This document shows, one piece after another, positions 1-9,997 of a DNA stretch of 64,000 nucleotides (its first letter is position 1; every line of letters begins with the position of its first letter). The translations under genes and the position numbers were made by a program. The notes under the pieces are model-generated. The model worked only from the letters and a program-made list of their open reading frames with translations, ran no database searches and was not told the origin of the DNA. The DNA is from Chitinophagaceae bacterium DXS (GTDB lineage Bacteria; Bacteroidota; Bacteroidia; Chitinophagales; Chitinophagaceae), in the NCBI GenBank assembly GCA_030345135.1, contig CP128386.1, positions 899,129-963,128 of the forward strand, read 5' to 3'.

Positions 1-43
1 CGCCCTTTTTGGTTTTCAAACATAGGAACTAAAAAATAGCAGC

Positions 44-2530
44 ATGTTTAGAAACTACAGTTTATTAGCAGTCAGAAATATCCTGCGTAAAAAGTTTTAT
101 TCAGCCATTAACCTCGCCGGGCTTAGCATTGCAAGCGCATTTTGTATTTTGGTATACCTGTATGTTAAGCATGAACAGTCCTTTGATAAATTTCATGCAA
201 ATGTTTCTCAGTTATACAGGCTGGAGCAGAATGATCTGTGGCAGTCAGATGAAAAGAAAAAGAGCAGTCTTTTTTCTTTCATGCTGAAAGATGAACAAGC
301 TGCTGTTATACAACATCCGGCAATCTTGTCCGGCGAGCTGGAAAAAGTATTTCCCGAAATAGCGCAAACAGTCAGGGTGCAGCAATCTTACCAGGCAAAA
401 GTTAGAGTAGGTACGCAGAGTTTTGAGGAGAAAAAAAACATTGCGTATGTTGATAAAAATTTTTTCACAGTATTCAGCTTTCCATTGTTGCGCGGTAATC
501 CCGCAACCGCACTTGCTGAAAAGAACAACATTGTTATTAGTGAAAATGTTGCCTTCAAATATTTTGGCAATGCTGATCCAGTCGGCCGCACAATTCTTCT
601 GCCGAATGATGATAGTACAGTGTGTATTGTAAGTGCTGTTGCTAAAAATTTTCCCGCCAATTCCAGTTATCGTTTTGATCTGTTGATGCCCAGAACATCA
701 ACTGCTGATTATGCAGAAAAGATGAGTACGGGTCTTAATACGTCAAGCGATCAGATCATCATTCAATTGAAAAAAGGAGTAGACGCTATAAATTTTGAAA
801 AAAGGCTTGATGCGTTTACAAGAAAATATTATGAATCAGCGCTAAAAGAGTGGGCCGCTTTCCCCGGAAGCACCATCAAAACAGATAACTTTCATGTGCA
901 CATTCGTCCATTTGCAGATGCGCATTATTCCGCTGGTTCTGGTTGGGGACATTACACTGATCTGAAAAATATCTATCAGTTGATTAGCCTGGCAATTGTT
1001 ATCCTGATCATAGCCTGTTTAAATTACATTCTGCTTACGTTAACCGGTACCGTATCGCGCTCACAGGAAGTAGGTATCCGTAAGACAATAGGCGCGGAAA
1101 GAAAACAGCTCGTGTTGCAGTTTTATATCGAAACACAGATGCTGGCGTTTATTTCAGTAGTCGTTGGCCTTGTGCTTGCCATTATTTGTTTGCCATTCTT
1201 TAACGGTCTTACAGGATCAGAAATAAGCATACAGTTTTTCTCAGCAGGTAATATAATCCTTTTGTTGGGCTCTCTGGCAGTAGTATTGGGTATTATTGCC
1301 GGCGTATATCCTGCATTAGTAATGTCCGGCTTAAAGCCACTCAATATGTTGCGTAAATTTTCTGCATACAGACTCAACCCCTATTTGTCGAAAATTTTGG
1401 TTACAACGCAGTTCGCTGTTTGCATCATTCTCATAATTTCAACGCTTGCCATTAATAAGCAGATAGCATTTATCAATCATAAGTATTTGGGTTTTGATAA
1501 GGAGCAGATCATCACGTTGAATAATCCTTTTAATAATGCTAACGACACGCGTCTGCTAAAGGAACGGCTGGAGAATTTTGCTGCAACAGATCCTTCAATA
1601 GCTGACTTTAGCAATACTTATCTTGGCTATAACAACACCAATAACTATCGCATCAATGATCAGAAGACAATGGCAGAAGTTTTTGATGTGGATTATAATT
1701 ATTTTTCCTTCTTCAAAATTCCGATTGTAAAAGGCAGAAATTTTTCCCGCTTCATTCCGGAGGATAGCGCAAAAATTCAGCTTGCAGAAGGTCAATACAT
1801 GAAAGGTGCATCAGCCACAAGGCAGGCTGTTATCGTAAATGAAACATTGTATAAAATGCTGGGAAGCCCCGAGCTCAATACGATCAATGCCTCACTTGGC
1901 GGAAGGATCATTGGTGTATGTAAAGATTATTATCCCGACGATCTTACCAAAACGATTTCGCCTTCATTGCACAGGATAGAAAAATGGTACGGAAGTTCAT
2001 TTTCATTCAGGATCAGGCCCAATCAAAACATGCCGCAAGTGTTAGACAGACTTCATGCAAGCTGGAACAAACTAACTGGCGGAGAGCCTTTTTCGTATTC
2101 TTTTTTGGATGAAACTGTCGCTCAAAATTATGAAGCATATCTCCGCTGGATGAAGACTGTTACAGCCGCATGTATACTGGCCATATGTATTGCTTGCATG
2201 GGATTGTTTGGCTTATCTGGTTTGTCAACAACTGCACGCGTAAAAGAGATAGGTATTCGAAAAGTGTTGGGTGCCTCTGTGAGTGATCTGTTTTTACTCT
2301 TGAACAGGGGAATGCTTATCACTGCGTTTGTTGCATTTGTAATCGCAATTCCAATAGCCTTGTTATTGGTGAATGCGTGGCTTCAAAACTTCGCGTACCG
2401 GATAACGCCGGATTGGTCGTTGTTCGCCGGTGCAGGAATTATTAGCCTGGTAACAGCAATTATAGCCGTAAGTTATCACACAATAAAAACGGCGATTGCA
2501 AATCCGGTGAACAGCCTGAGGACTGAATAA
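44..2530 (+). CDS. FtsX/MacB-like ABC transporter permease
   Basis: 828-residue inner-membrane protein of the Bacteroidota ABC permease family with two FtsX domains. One membrane segment lies at about residues 23-41, followed by a periplasmic MacB-type core domain. Three segments follow at about 310-332, 365-386 and 402-424, one at about 451-470, a second periplasmic domain, and three more at about 703-726, 753-775 and 790-810. The cytoplasmic signatures VGIRKTIGA and IGIRKVLGA sit in the two FtsX units and are the usual contact sites for an ATPase. No ATP-binding subunit is encoded nearby, so the partner must come from elsewhere. The next gene (2754) is a paralogue in the same direction. By family it probably moves or remodels a lipophilic or peptide substrate by mechanotransmission; the substrate is unknown. 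Confidence 0.9.
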   Translation: MFRNYSLLAVRNILRKKFYSAINLAGLSIASAFCILVYLYVKHEQSFDKFHANVSQLYRLEQNDLWQSDEKKKSSLFSFMLKDEQAAVIQHPAILSGELEKVFPEIAQTVRVQQSYQAKVRVGTQSFEEKKNIAYVDKNFFTVFSFPLLRGNPATALAEKNNIVISENVAFKYFGNADPVGRTILLPNDDSTVCIVSAVAKNFPANSSYRFDLLMPRTSTADYAEKMSTGLNTSSDQIIIQLKKGVDAINFEKRLDAFTRKYYESALKEWAAFPGSTIKTDNFHVHIRPFADAHYSAGSGWGHYTDLKNIYQLISLAIVILIIACLNYILLTLTGTVSRSQEVGIRKTIGAERKQLVLQFYIETQMLAFISVVVGLVLAIICLPFFNGLTGSEISIQFFSAGNIILLLGSLAVVLGIIAGVYPALVMSGLKPLNMLRKFSAYRLNPYLSKILVTTQFAVCIILIISTLAINKQIAFINHKYLGFDKEQIITLNNPFNNANDTRLLKERLENFAATDPSIADFSNTYLGYNNTNNYRINDQKTMAEVFDVDYNYFSFFKIPIVKGRNFSRFIPEDSAKIQLAEGQYMKGASATRQAVIVNETLYKMLGSPELNTINASLGGRIIGVCKDYYPDDLTKTISPSLHRIEKWYGSSFSFRIRPNQNMPQVLDRLHASWNKLTGGEPFSYSFLDETVAQNYEAYLRWMKTVTAACILAICIACMGLFGLSGLSTTARVKEIGIRKVLGASVSDLFLLLNRGMLITAFVAFVIAIPIALLLVNAWLQNFAYRITPDWSLFAGAGIISLVTAIIAVSYHTIKTAIANPVNSLRTE

Positions 2531-2753
2531 TTGAAAATGGAAAATTGACAATTGAAAATGAAGGATGAGTTGCGAATGTGCAAATGTGTGTATGTGCAAA
2601 TTGTGAAATAGATCGGATAGTAATGATAGAAAGAATGAAAAGAACAAGAATAGTAAACAGCTCTCTGTGCAGCTCAGTGTCTTCTCCGTGAAACTCTGTG
2701 TAACTGTATTTTCATTTCAACGTTATATGTCATATTGATCTAAACCGTCCTAT
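2531..2753. repeat. Intergenic word repeats between the two permease genes
   Basis: This AT-rich gap starts right at the stop codon with variants of AATTGAAAATGG. These are followed by TGCGAATGTGCAAATG-type words at about 2570-2610. The same two word types, in the same order, follow the next permease gene at 5133-5225, and they recur at 63090-63235. No gene is visible. No intrinsic terminator is obvious, so the two permeases could be co-transcribed. Confidence 0.6.
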
Positions 2754-5132
2754 ATGTTTAAGAACTATCTCAAAACCGCCGTGCGTGGTTTATTGAAAAA
2801 CAAATTTTCCGCCTTCATTAACGTGAGTGGACTTGCCGTTGGAATGGCTGTATCAATGTTAATCGGGTTATGGATCTGGAATGAAATATCGTTTGATAAA
2901 TACTTTCAGCATTACGACCGCATTTCGCAGGTAATGCAAAACCAGTCCTTCAATGGTGAAGTAAGTACAGGGCCGGGTAATGTAATTCCGTTAGCGGCAG
3001 AGCTGAGAAGAAGTTATGGGGACGACTTTAAATATGTTGTCCTGTCTTCCTGGAACATGAACAGTCTTATCGCAGCAGGAGAGAAGAAGCTTAGCTTACA
3101 GGGTAGTTATATGGAATCCGGTGCGCCGGAAATGCTTTCCCTCAATATGGTCGCCGGCACACGAAAAGCATTCAATGAACCCGCATCTGTTTTGTTATCA
3201 CAATCAACTGCAAAAGCGCTGTTCGGGAATGATGATCCCGTGGGAAAGATTGTTAAGATAGATGGTGATCTGCAGGAAAAAGTCGCCGGTGTTTATGAAG
3301 ACTTCCCTTTAAATACCAGCTTTAAAGACGTGGCATTTATTGCTCCGTTTTTTGATTTGAAAAGCTGGGTAAGCGGCAATGAGAACAACTGGTATAATTC
3401 ATCTTTTCAATTGTTTGTAGAGCTTTCGGATAAGGCTGACAGGGAAAGGGTTTCAGCTAAAATAAAAGATATCAAACTGAATAAGATAGACGCTAAGACT
3501 GCACAGCTTCAAAAGCCACAGATGTTTCTGTTCCCAATGAGTAAGTGGCACTTGTATTCCGATTTTAAGAATGGCATAAGTGTGGGAGGAAGGATACAAT
3601 ATGTGTGGATGTTTGCGATAATAGGCGTGTTTGTTTTGTTGCTCGCTTGCATCAACTTTATGAACCTGAGCACCGCGCGAAGTGAGAAGCGTGCTAAGGA
3701 GGTGGGCATTCGTAAGGCAGTTGGTTCACTCCGTTCACAACTGGTAATGCAGTTTTTCTGTGAGTCGTTGGTAGTTGCTTTGTGCGGCTTTGTTTTATCA
3801 ATATTGTTAGTATTATTCATTCTTCCCTTTTTCAACCAGGTAACCGAAAAAAATATTCATCTGCCTTGGAGCAATGCGTATTTCTGGATGATGATTATTG
3901 GATTTACACTGCTGACAGGATTGATCGCCGGTATTTATCCCGCATTGTATCTTTCCTCATTCCGGCCGGTAAAAGTATTGAAGGGCGTTTTTAAAGGCGG
4001 CCGGTATGCTGCGACTCCCAGGAAAGTTTTAGTCGTTGTTCAATTCACTGTTTCCGTTATTCTGATCATCAGTACAGTTACTGTTTTCAGACAGGTGCAG
4101 TTCGCTAAAAGCCGGCCGATTGGCTACACGCGCGAAGGATTGATCACCATTATCATGAAGACATACAATTACCACAACAGTATGTCCGCAATGCGTAATG
4201 ATCTGCTGCAACAAGGTGCTATTACCGATATGGCTGAGTCGAATACACCGGTTACAGAAAACGATCATTTTGATGATAGTTTTAACTGGAAGGATAAAGA
4301 TCCGCAAAGCTCCATAAAGTTTAATACTGTTGGTATAGCGGGGCAATATGGTAAAACGATCGGCTGGCAATTTGTGAATGGAAGAGATTTTTCCCCGCAA
4401 ATGGCAACCGATTCTTCTGCAATTGTAATCAATGAAACAGCCGCAAAATATATGGGCTTTAAAAACCCGGTAGGAGAGGCTGTGAAATGGCAGAATAAGT
4501 CTTACACAATAATAGGTGTGATAAAAGATATGATAATGGAATCTCCCTATTCGCCAACAAAACAAACTGTATTCTATTTGGATTCAAGCATCGGCGGAAT
4601 AGTAAATATCCGGCTCAGCCCAAACAGGTCAACTGCTTCATCTCTCGCGATGATTGAAGCTGTCTGTAAGAAATATTCACCAGAAGAGCCGTTTGATTAC
4701 AAATTTGCGGATGAGGATTATGCAAGAAAGTTTGCGGATGAAGAACGTGTTGGAAAACTTGCCGGGTTCTTTGCAATACTGGCAATCTTCATCAGTTGCC
4801 TTGGTTTATTCGGTATGGCGTCATTTGTTGCAGAGCAACGTACTAAGGAAATTGGCGTAAGAAAAGTATTGGGCGCTTCAGTCTTAAGTCTTTGGGAATT
4901 GATGTCGAAGGAATTTGTTACGCTGGCTGTAATTGCATTCCTGATCGCTTCGCCTGTTGCATATTATTTCATGCATAACTGGTTGCAGAATTACGAATAC
5001 AGGGCGCCATTGTCCTGGTGGATTTTCGCCGCTACAGGTATTGGTTCTCTCGTTATCACCTTACTTACCGTAAGCTACCAGTCAATTAAAGCGGCGCTTG
5101 CAAATCCTGTAAAAAGCCTTAGAACAGAATAA
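2754..5132 (+). CDS. FtsX/MacB-like ABC transporter permease (paralogue)
   Basis: 792-residue paralogue of the preceding gene with the same architecture. An N-terminal membrane segment (about 17-40) leads to a MacB-type periplasmic domain. A three-helix FtsX block (about 282-400) carries VGIRKAVGS. A further helix lies at about 426-445, then a second periplasmic domain and a C-terminal three-helix block (about 668-778) carrying IGVRKVLGA. Both proteins end in nearly the same sequence (NPV.SLRTE). The ATG is preceded by an AT-rich region without a clear Shine-Dalgarno site, as is common in Bacteroidota. Tandem arrays of such permeases without an ATPase gene are frequent in this phylum. Direction and a 223-bp gap allow co-transcription. 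The substrate cannot be read from the sequence. Confidence 0.9.
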   Translation: MFKNYLKTAVRGLLKNKFSAFINVSGLAVGMAVSMLIGLWIWNEISFDKYFQHYDRISQVMQNQSFNGEVSTGPGNVIPLAAELRRSYGDDFKYVVLSSWNMNSLIAAGEKKLSLQGSYMESGAPEMLSLNMVAGTRKAFNEPASVLLSQSTAKALFGNDDPVGKIVKIDGDLQEKVAGVYEDFPLNTSFKDVAFIAPFFDLKSWVSGNENNWYNSSFQLFVELSDKADRERVSAKIKDIKLNKIDAKTAQLQKPQMFLFPMSKWHLYSDFKNGISVGGRIQYVWMFAIIGVFVLLLACINFMNLSTARSEKRAKEVGIRKAVGSLRSQLVMQFFCESLVVALCGFVLSILLVLFILPFFNQVTEKNIHLPWSNAYFWMMIIGFTLLTGLIAGIYPALYLSSFRPVKVLKGVFKGGRYAATPRKVLVVVQFTVSVILIISTVTVFRQVQFAKSRPIGYTREGLITIIMKTYNYHNSMSAMRNDLLQQGAITDMAESNTPVTENDHFDDSFNWKDKDPQSSIKFNTVGIAGQYGKTIGWQFVNGRDFSPQMATDSSAIVINETAAKYMGFKNPVGEAVKWQNKSYTIIGVIKDMIMESPYSPTKQTVFYLDSSIGGIVNIRLSPNRSTASSLAMIEAVCKKYSPEEPFDYKFADEDYARKFADEERVGKLAGFFAILAIFISCLGLFGMASFVAEQRTKEIGVRKVLGASVLSLWELMSKEFVTLAVIAFLIASPVAYYFMHNWLQNYEYRAPLSWWIFAATGIGSLVITLLTVSYQSIKAALANPVKSLRTE

Positions 5133-5346
5133 TGGATAATTGAAAGTTGATAATTGAAAATGATGGGGAATGGGTGAATGAGCGAATGTGCAAATGAGCG
5201 AATGTGCAAATGTGCGAATGTATGAACTGCAACTTTGGGACTGTGCAAGTAAATGGTCAAAATTTTTGAACATTAAATTTTACTTCGCGTGCCGTTGCGT
5301 TTCGCCGCCCCTCTGCGTTCTTTGCGTGAAACCCATCCGCCGTGTG
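5133..5346. repeat. Intergenic word repeats after the second permease
   Basis: The gap begins with AATTGAAAGTTGATAATTG-like words. It continues with several GCGAATGTGCAAATGA-type words (about 5170-5222), then a stretch around 5285-5345 resembling generic Bacteroidota intergenic repeat sequence (CTCTGCGTTCTTTGCGTGAA). No coding region is convincing here; open frames through it are shadows of dnaK or repeats. Confidence 0.55.
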
Positions 5347-5373
5347 CAAAAAAGGCCCCGCTTTAGCGGAGCC
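5347..5373 (-). terminator. Intrinsic terminator of dnaK
   Basis: Read on the minus strand, a GC-rich stem (GGCTCCGCT / AGCGGGGCC, one mismatch) with a two-base loop is followed by a run of six T. It lies about 70 bases beyond the dnaK stop codon and points the same way, so it should end the dnaK transcript. Confidence 0.85.
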
Positions 5374-5439
5374 CTTATTATTTCTATCTTCCACGAAATC
5401 TTCGCTTCAGATTTTTTACTTTGGAATTTTGACCTAATC

Positions 5440-7353
5440 TTACTTCACTTCCTCAAACTCTGCATCCTGAACATCTTCCGGACCTTTTGCTTCAGCTCCG
5501 GCCTGTTGTGCACCAGCACCAGCTTGTTCGGTACCGTTACCACCTGCAGCCTGCTGAGCCTTGTAGATCTCTTCGCTTGCAGCTGTCCATGCATTGTTCA
5601 TTTCAGCCAGGGCCTTATCAATTGCATCAGCATCCTGGTTTTTGTGTGCTTCTTTCAGCTTAGTCAAAGCATCTTCAATAGGTGCTTTTTTATCAGCAGG
5701 GATCTTATCTCCAAATTCTTTCAATTGCTTTTCAGTCTGGAAGATTAAGCTATCCGCCTGGTTCAGTTTTTCAACTTTTTCACGGGCAGCTTTATCAGTT
5801 GCTTCGTTGGCTTTAGCTTCATTCTTCATTTTTTCGATCTCATCCTTGCTTAAACCGCTACCTGCTTCAATACGGATCTTCTGTTCTTTGCCGGTTCCTT
5901 TATCTTTCGCGTTAACGTGTAAGATACCGTTAGCATCGATGTCAAAAGTAACTTCAATCTGAGGAACACCTCTTGGAGCTGGTGGTATACCATCCAGGTT
6001 AAATACGCCCAGGCTCTTGTTATCTTTCGCCATACTTCTTTCACCCTGCAATACATGGATCTGTACGCCTGGTTGATTATCGCTGGCTGTAGAGAATGTT
6101 TCCGTTTTCTTTGTAGGAATGGTTGTGTTAGAAGAGATCATTGTAGTCATTACACCACCATAAGTTTCAATACCCAGGCTTAACGGGGTAACATCCAACA
6201 ACAATACATCTTTCACTTCACCGGTTAACACCGCACCCTGAATAGCAGCACCAACAGCAACTACCTCATCAGGGTTAACACCACGGTTTGGTTTTTTGCC
6301 GAAGAATTTTTCTACTATTTCCTGTACTTTAGGGATACGTGTACTACCACCTACCAGGATCACTTCATCAATTTGTGAAGCAGAGTAACCAGCATCTTTC
6401 AATGCAGCCTCACAAGGCTTCAAACATCTTTCAAATAATTTGTCAGCCAGTTGTTCAAATTTGGCTCTTGTAAGTTTTATTACAAGGTGTTTAGGAACAC
6501 CGTCAACTGCAGTAATGTAAGGCAGGTTAATCTCTGTTTCAGAAGAAGAAGACAATTCAATCTTAGCTTTTTCAGCTGCTTCTTTCAAACGCTGAAGCGC
6601 CATTGGATCTTTGCGCAGGTCAACTGCTTCCTGGCTTTTGAATTCATCAGCCAACCAGTCCATGATCACTTTATCAAAGTCATCACCACCTAAGTGTGTA
6701 TCACCGTTGGTGCTTTTTACTTCAAAAACGCCATCGCCCAGTTCAAGAACTGAGATATCGAATGTACCACCACCCAGGTCAAATACTGCTATTTTCTGGT
6801 CAGCGTGTTTTTTATCCAAACCATAAGCCAGTGCCGCAGCAGTAGGCTCGTTCACAATACGGCGTACGTTTAAACCAGCGATTTCACCAGCCTCTTTGGT
6901 AGCCTGGCGCTGAGCATCGTTGAAGTAGGCAGGAACGGTAATAACCGCTTCTGTAACTTCCTGTCCCAGGTAATCTTCAGCAGTTTTTTTCATTTTCTGC
7001 AGAATCATGGCGGAGATTTCCTGTGGAGTATATAATCTGCCATCAATGTCCACACGAACAGTATTATTGTCACCTTTTGCTACTTTATAGCTCCAGTGGC
7101 TTATTTCTTCGGTCACTTCGTCAAATCTGCGACCCATAAAACGCTTAACACTCATTATGGTGTTATGCGGGTTAGTAATGGCCTGACGTTTAGCGGGATC
7201 ACCTACTTTACGTTCGCCATTTTTTAAGAAGGCTACAACTGAAGGCGTTGTACGGCGGCCTTCATCGTTGGCGATTACCACCGGTTCGTTACCTTCCATT
7301 ACAGCTACGCAACTGTTAGTTGTGCCTAAGTCAATACCTATTATCTTTCCCAT
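5440..7353 (-). CDS. dnaK: Molecular chaperone DnaK (Hsp70)
   Basis: ATP-dependent Hsp70 chaperone that folds and protects cytoplasmic proteins with DnaJ and GrpE. From the ATG at 7353 the protein has 637 residues, normal for DnaK. It begins [15 protein letters not shown], the phosphate-1 motif of the actin-like ATPase. Other signatures are [32 protein letters not shown] and [11 protein letters not shown], then the substrate-binding domain (TPLSLGIET) and a Gly/Ala-rich tail ending in an acidic EEVK-type motif. A longer frame opens at a TTG at 7404, but the ATG at 7353 matches the family start and has AAAGGA about 9 bases upstream. No grpE or dnaJ is adjacent. No CIRCE element was found upstream. 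Confidence 0.97.
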   Translation of the reverse strand: MGKIIGIDLGTTNSCVAVMEGNEPVVIANDEGRRTTPSVVAFLKNGERKVGDPAKRQAITNPHNTIMSVKRFMGRRFDEVTEEISHWSYKVAKGDNNTVRVDIDGRLYTPQEISAMILQKMKKTAEDYLGQEVTEAVITVPAYFNDAQRQATKEAGEIAGLNVRRIVNEPTAAALAYGLDKKHADQKIAVFDLGGGTFDISVLELGDGVFEVKSTNGDTHLGGDDFDKVIMDWLADEFKSQEAVDLRKDPMALQRLKEAAEKAKIELSSSSETEINLPYITAVDGVPKHLVIKLTRAKFEQLADKLFERCLKPCEAALKDAGYSASQIDEVILVGGSTRIPKVQEIVEKFFGKKPNRGVNPDEVVAVGAAIQGAVLTGEVKDVLLLDVTPLSLGIETYGGVMTTMISSNTTIPTKKTETFSTASDNQPGVQIHVLQGERSMAKDNKSLGVFNLDGIPPAPRGVPQIEVTFDIDANGILHVNAKDKGTGKEQKIRIEAGSGLSKDEIEKMKNEAKANEATDKAAREKVEKLNQADSLIFQTEKQLKEFGDKIPADKKAPIEDALTKLKEAHKNQDADAIDKALAEMNNAWTAASEEIYKAQQAAGGNGTEQAGAGAQQAGAEAKGPEDVQDAEFEEVK

Positions 7354-7706
7354 ATCATTTAAATCCTTTAAGGTTTGTATTAGAATGTCTCTTTTCTTAG
7401 TCAATGATTATGCCATCGACTGACAAAATGAAAAATTGGCAGATGCAAGCTTAAAGCTTAAAACCCAAAGCCTAAAGCAAGGGCCTAAAGCGTAATGCCT
7501 AAAGCTTAAAGCCTTGTCTTTCGGCATCCCTGAGTTTTACCGCAGTTATTGAAGTTTGCTTCCAGAAAGTTTTCGACCTGCCTAACAAATTCTGAAGAAA
7601 GTAAACGTCTCGAACACTCAACTGCAAGTTTTAGGCTTTACGCTTTAGGCTTTAAGCTTGCCTCGCCTTGGCTTCAATCTTGTACTCCTTTCCCTAAAGG
7701 CCTCAT
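7354..7706. repeat. Intergenic region with AAAGC-type word repeats
   Basis: The divergent gap between dnaK and the next gene holds two clusters of words of the type GCTTAAAGCCTAAAGC. One is at about 7446-7513, the other (inverse orientation, TTTAGGCTTTAAGC) at about 7630-7662. They form a loose composite inverted repeat with about 120 bases of ordinary sequence between. Promoters for both genes should be here, but no consensus is clear enough to mark. Confidence 0.55.
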
Positions 7707-9023
7707 ATGGTAAAAAAATATTTACCTGTTTTGACAGTGATTTTGATGTTTTCCTGCCAAAATCAGCATAAAAATACCACGGAAACCCCGGCTGACACCG
7801 TTCAAACGGCCATAAAACCGGTTGATCTTCCTGAACCATTTGCTACCAAATCCACTTCAAAATTTTGTAATGTCATTGGTTGGCAAGATTCAATTATACC
7901 AAAAGCTCCTGACGGATTCGTTGTGACCAGGTTCGCTTCGGGACTCAATAATCCGAGGTGGATTTATCAGGCACCTAACGGAGATATTTTTGTTTCCCAG
8001 GCATCCACCAATCCGGGCGCAATAAAAAAACTGGAAGCGCAGGTTTCCGGGAAGGCGAAGTCTCAAAACATGGGCAACAGCGCCAATTCGGTGATTTTGT
8101 TTAAAGATGCCAATAATGATGGCGTGGCGGATACATCAGAGGTGTTTTTGTCCGGCCTTGACCAGCCGTTTGGGATGCTTGTTTTGGGTAATTTCTTCTA
8201 CGTGGCAAATACAGATGCGTTGCTCAGGTTTCCCTATCAACCAGGGCAGACGAGCATTAAAGCTGCTCCGCAAGAAATTTTGACACTTCCCAAAGGCGGA
8301 TACAACAATCACTGGACGAGAAACCTGCTTGCAAACAGCGATAACTCAAAGATCTTCATTTCCGTAGGTTCAGGTTCCAATAACGCAGAACACGGTATGG
8401 ATAATGAAATCAGACGGGCTGACATATTAGAGATCAATCCCGACGGATCTGGAGAAAAAATATATGCCTGGGGTTTGAGAAATCCGGTAGGAATGGGTTG
8501 GGCGCCCGGAACCAATACTTTATGGACAGCAGTAAATGAACGGGATGAATTGGGAGACGGCCTGGTTCCTGACTATCTTACTTCGGTAAAAGAAGGTGGA
8601 TTTTATGGTTGGCCCTACAGTTATTTCGGACAGCATAAAGATCCGCGAATGAAAGGCGAACGCCCCGATCTTGTTGCAAAAGCTATCGTTCCCGATGTGT
8701 CTTTGGGTTCGCACACAGCTTCGTTAGGACTGGCGTTTTATGACAAGAACGAGTTTCCTTCAAAATACCAGGGTGGTGCGTTTATTGGTCAGCATGGTTC
8801 GTGGAATTCTTCCAAATTGGTTGGATATAAAGTTGTTTTTGTTCCTTTTAAAAACGGCAGGCCGATAGGAGAGCCGGAAGATTTTTTAACCGGCTTCATT
8901 GCAGATGAAGCCAGTGGTAAGGTTTATGGCAGGCCCGTAGGTGTGGCTGTTTTAAGTAACGGCGCGCTCCTTGTTGCGGATGATGCATCGAATACAATTT
9001 GGTGTGTGAGGAAGAAGGGATAA
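7707..9023 (+). CDS. PQQ-dependent sugar/sorbosone dehydrogenase-like lipoprotein
   Basis: 438-residue protein with a lipoprotein signal (VILMFSC, lipobox cysteine about residue 17), so it should be anchored in the periplasm or outer membrane. The mature part resembles the soluble glucose/sorbosone dehydrogenase beta-propeller. Signatures are NPRWIYQAPNGDIFVSQ, SVGSGSNNAEHGM, RNPVGMGW and FIGQHGSWNSSKLVGYKVVFV. Family members oxidise sugars with pyrroloquinoline quinone; the sugar here is unknown. No PQQ biosynthesis genes are present in the window. It stands alone, divergent from dnaK, and is followed by two hairpin modules. Confidence 0.85.
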   Translation: MVKKYLPVLTVILMFSCQNQHKNTTETPADTVQTAIKPVDLPEPFATKSTSKFCNVIGWQDSIIPKAPDGFVVTRFASGLNNPRWIYQAPNGDIFVSQASTNPGAIKKLEAQVSGKAKSQNMGNSANSVILFKDANNDGVADTSEVFLSGLDQPFGMLVLGNFFYVANTDALLRFPYQPGQTSIKAAPQEILTLPKGGYNNHWTRNLLANSDNSKIFISVGSGSNNAEHGMDNEIRRADILEINPDGSGEKIYAWGLRNPVGMGWAPGTNTLWTAVNERDELGDGLVPDYLTSVKEGGFYGWPYSYFGQHKDPRMKGERPDLVAKAIVPDVSLGSHTASLGLAFYDKNEFPSKYQGGAFIGQHGSWNSSKLVGYKVVFVPFKNGRPIGEPEDFLTGFIADEASGKVYGRPVGVAVLSNGALLVADDASNTIWCVRKKG

Positions 9024-9095
9024 GCGTAAGCTTAGAGCTAAAAGCCTAAAGCTTAAAGCTTGTGTTGGCACACCTGAAACATCCTTGTATAAATG

Positions 9096-9133
9096 AAAAG
9101 CGTTCAAAACAGATGTTTGTTTTGGACGCTTTT
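9096..9133 (+). terminator. Stem-loop with T-rich 3' arm, copy 1
   Basis: The left arm AAAAGCGTTCAAAACA (9096-9111) pairs with TGTTTTGGACGCTTTT (9118-9133), with one G-T pair and a six-base loop. The T-rich 3' arm makes it a plausible intrinsic terminator for the dehydrogenase gene ending at 9023. Confidence 0.7.
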
Positions 9134-9294
9134 TATAAATAACATTTTACGCCTTGGTTCGTGTCTCACGAACCAAATTGTTCATTTATGTTATGATGTC
9201 TCGTGGGGCACGAGCCATGGCTTTAGGAAGTGATAAGCTTAGAGCCTAAAGCTTAAAGCCAGGGTTGGCGCGCTTGAAGCAATTCCGACTAAAC

Positions 9295-9335
9295 GAAAAG
9301 AGTCCAAAATCAGATAGTTGTTTTGGACTCTTTTC
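9295..9335. terminator. Stem-loop, copy 2 of the cassette hairpin
   Basis: GAAAAGAGTCCAAAA (9295-9309) pairs perfectly with TTTTGGACTCTTTTC (9321-9335). It is the homologue of the 9096-9133 hairpin, with matched changes on both arms. It could serve the convergent small gene ending at 9494 or simply be a repeat copy. Confidence 0.6.
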
Positions 9336-9493
9336 ATGACTAATATTTTAATTACCGCGCCGTGGTTCGTGTCTTACGAAACACTTATAAATAAGGGTCT
9401 CGTGGGATAAGAGCCACGGCTTCAAATGCGAAAGGCAAATTTGATATTGAGGTCTCAGTTCTAAGCTTTGGGCTTTAGGCTTTAAGCTTCTCT

Positions 9494-9895
9494 CTAATAA
9501 TACAAATTAGACAACACATTCTTCGGGTCGTTTGTAGAAGGTTTAAGCCCCAAAAAACTGGTGAGTTGTGTTGGTGAAATAAGCCCGCCAAGCTTTGTTT
9601 TTAATCCGTTGAACAGGGATGTGAACTTGGTATTGTAAGAGCCGGCATCTGTTTGTTGTAATGGTAATATTTTTGATTTCTGCGTCAGGAAATCTGTTAT
9701 AGCACTCGTAACCCCGGGTTTCTGGGTATCGGTTAGTGACAAGGCCGGCACAAGTTTTCCCATGATGCTTTTTGTAAGGCTTTTTACATTAAATCCTGAA
9801 GAGGCTGCGCTTGTAAGATCGCCCGGAACTGTTTGCGCATGAACAGTTGTTATTATTAAGATGGCAGCAGCGAACAGGAAAAATAATTTTTTCAT
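9494..9895 (-). CDS. Small secreted protein of unknown function
   Basis: 133 residues with a clear signal peptide (MKKLFFLFAAAILIITTVHAQ, cleavage after about residue 20). The mature part is about 112 residues, rich in Ser, Thr and Leu, helical in look, without cysteines. It has two similar amphipathic stretches (GKLVPALSLTDTQKPGV and LGGLISPTQLTSFLGLKP). It resembles the short periplasmic helical proteins often found in Bacteroidota, but I do not recognise the family. It is convergent with the dehydrogenase gene and divergent from the hexuronate operon. Confidence 0.7.
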   Translation of the reverse strand: MKKLFFLFAAAILIITTVHAQTVPGDLTSAASSGFNVKSLTKSIMGKLVPALSLTDTQKPGVTSAITDFLTQKSKILPLQQTDAGSYNTKFTSLFNGLKTKLGGLISPTQLTSFLGLKPSTNDPKNVLSNLYY

Positions 9896-9983
9896 GGTAA
9901 TGTGTTTAAAATGAATAGGAGTAAGGTAATAACAATTTTTGGGACGTAAAGTTCAGGCCCGATTAAAAATGAAATCGTTACCG

Positions 9984-9997
9984 ACAACGTTTGCGTA
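9984..9997. promoter_or_regulatory. Candidate LacI-family operator upstream of uxaC
   Basis: The sequence ACAACGTTTGCGTA resembles the AANCGTTT core of LacI-family operators, which often control sugar-acid operons. It lies about 210 bases before uxaC in the divergent gap. A closely similar, fully palindromic CAAACGTTTG occurs before the GH109-like gene at 63423. No LacI-type regulator gene is in the window; this is inference from the motif only. Confidence 0.3.

Larger units (their letters stand above)
9024..9493. repeat. Duplicated hairpin cassette downstream of the dehydrogenase gene
   Basis: Two diverged copies of a module of about 200-240 bases lie in tandem (about 9030-9235 and 9236-9480). 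Each holds, in order, AAAGC-type words, a TTGGCRCRC motif, a long terminator-like stem-loop (9096-9133 and 9295-9335), a GGTTCGTGTCT hairpin and a CTCGTGGG hairpin. The long stems differ in sequence but both still pair. No gene was found. Confidence 0.65.

Noticed and set aside
5188-5748. 186-residue plus-strand frame antisense to the dnaK end
   Set aside because: It runs opposite to the well-supported dnaK and through its terminator; composition is that of a shadow frame.
7354-7440. CIRCE (HrcA) element before dnaK
   Set aside because: No TTAGCACTC-N9-GAGTGCTAA-like sequence was found between dnaK and its divergent neighbour.
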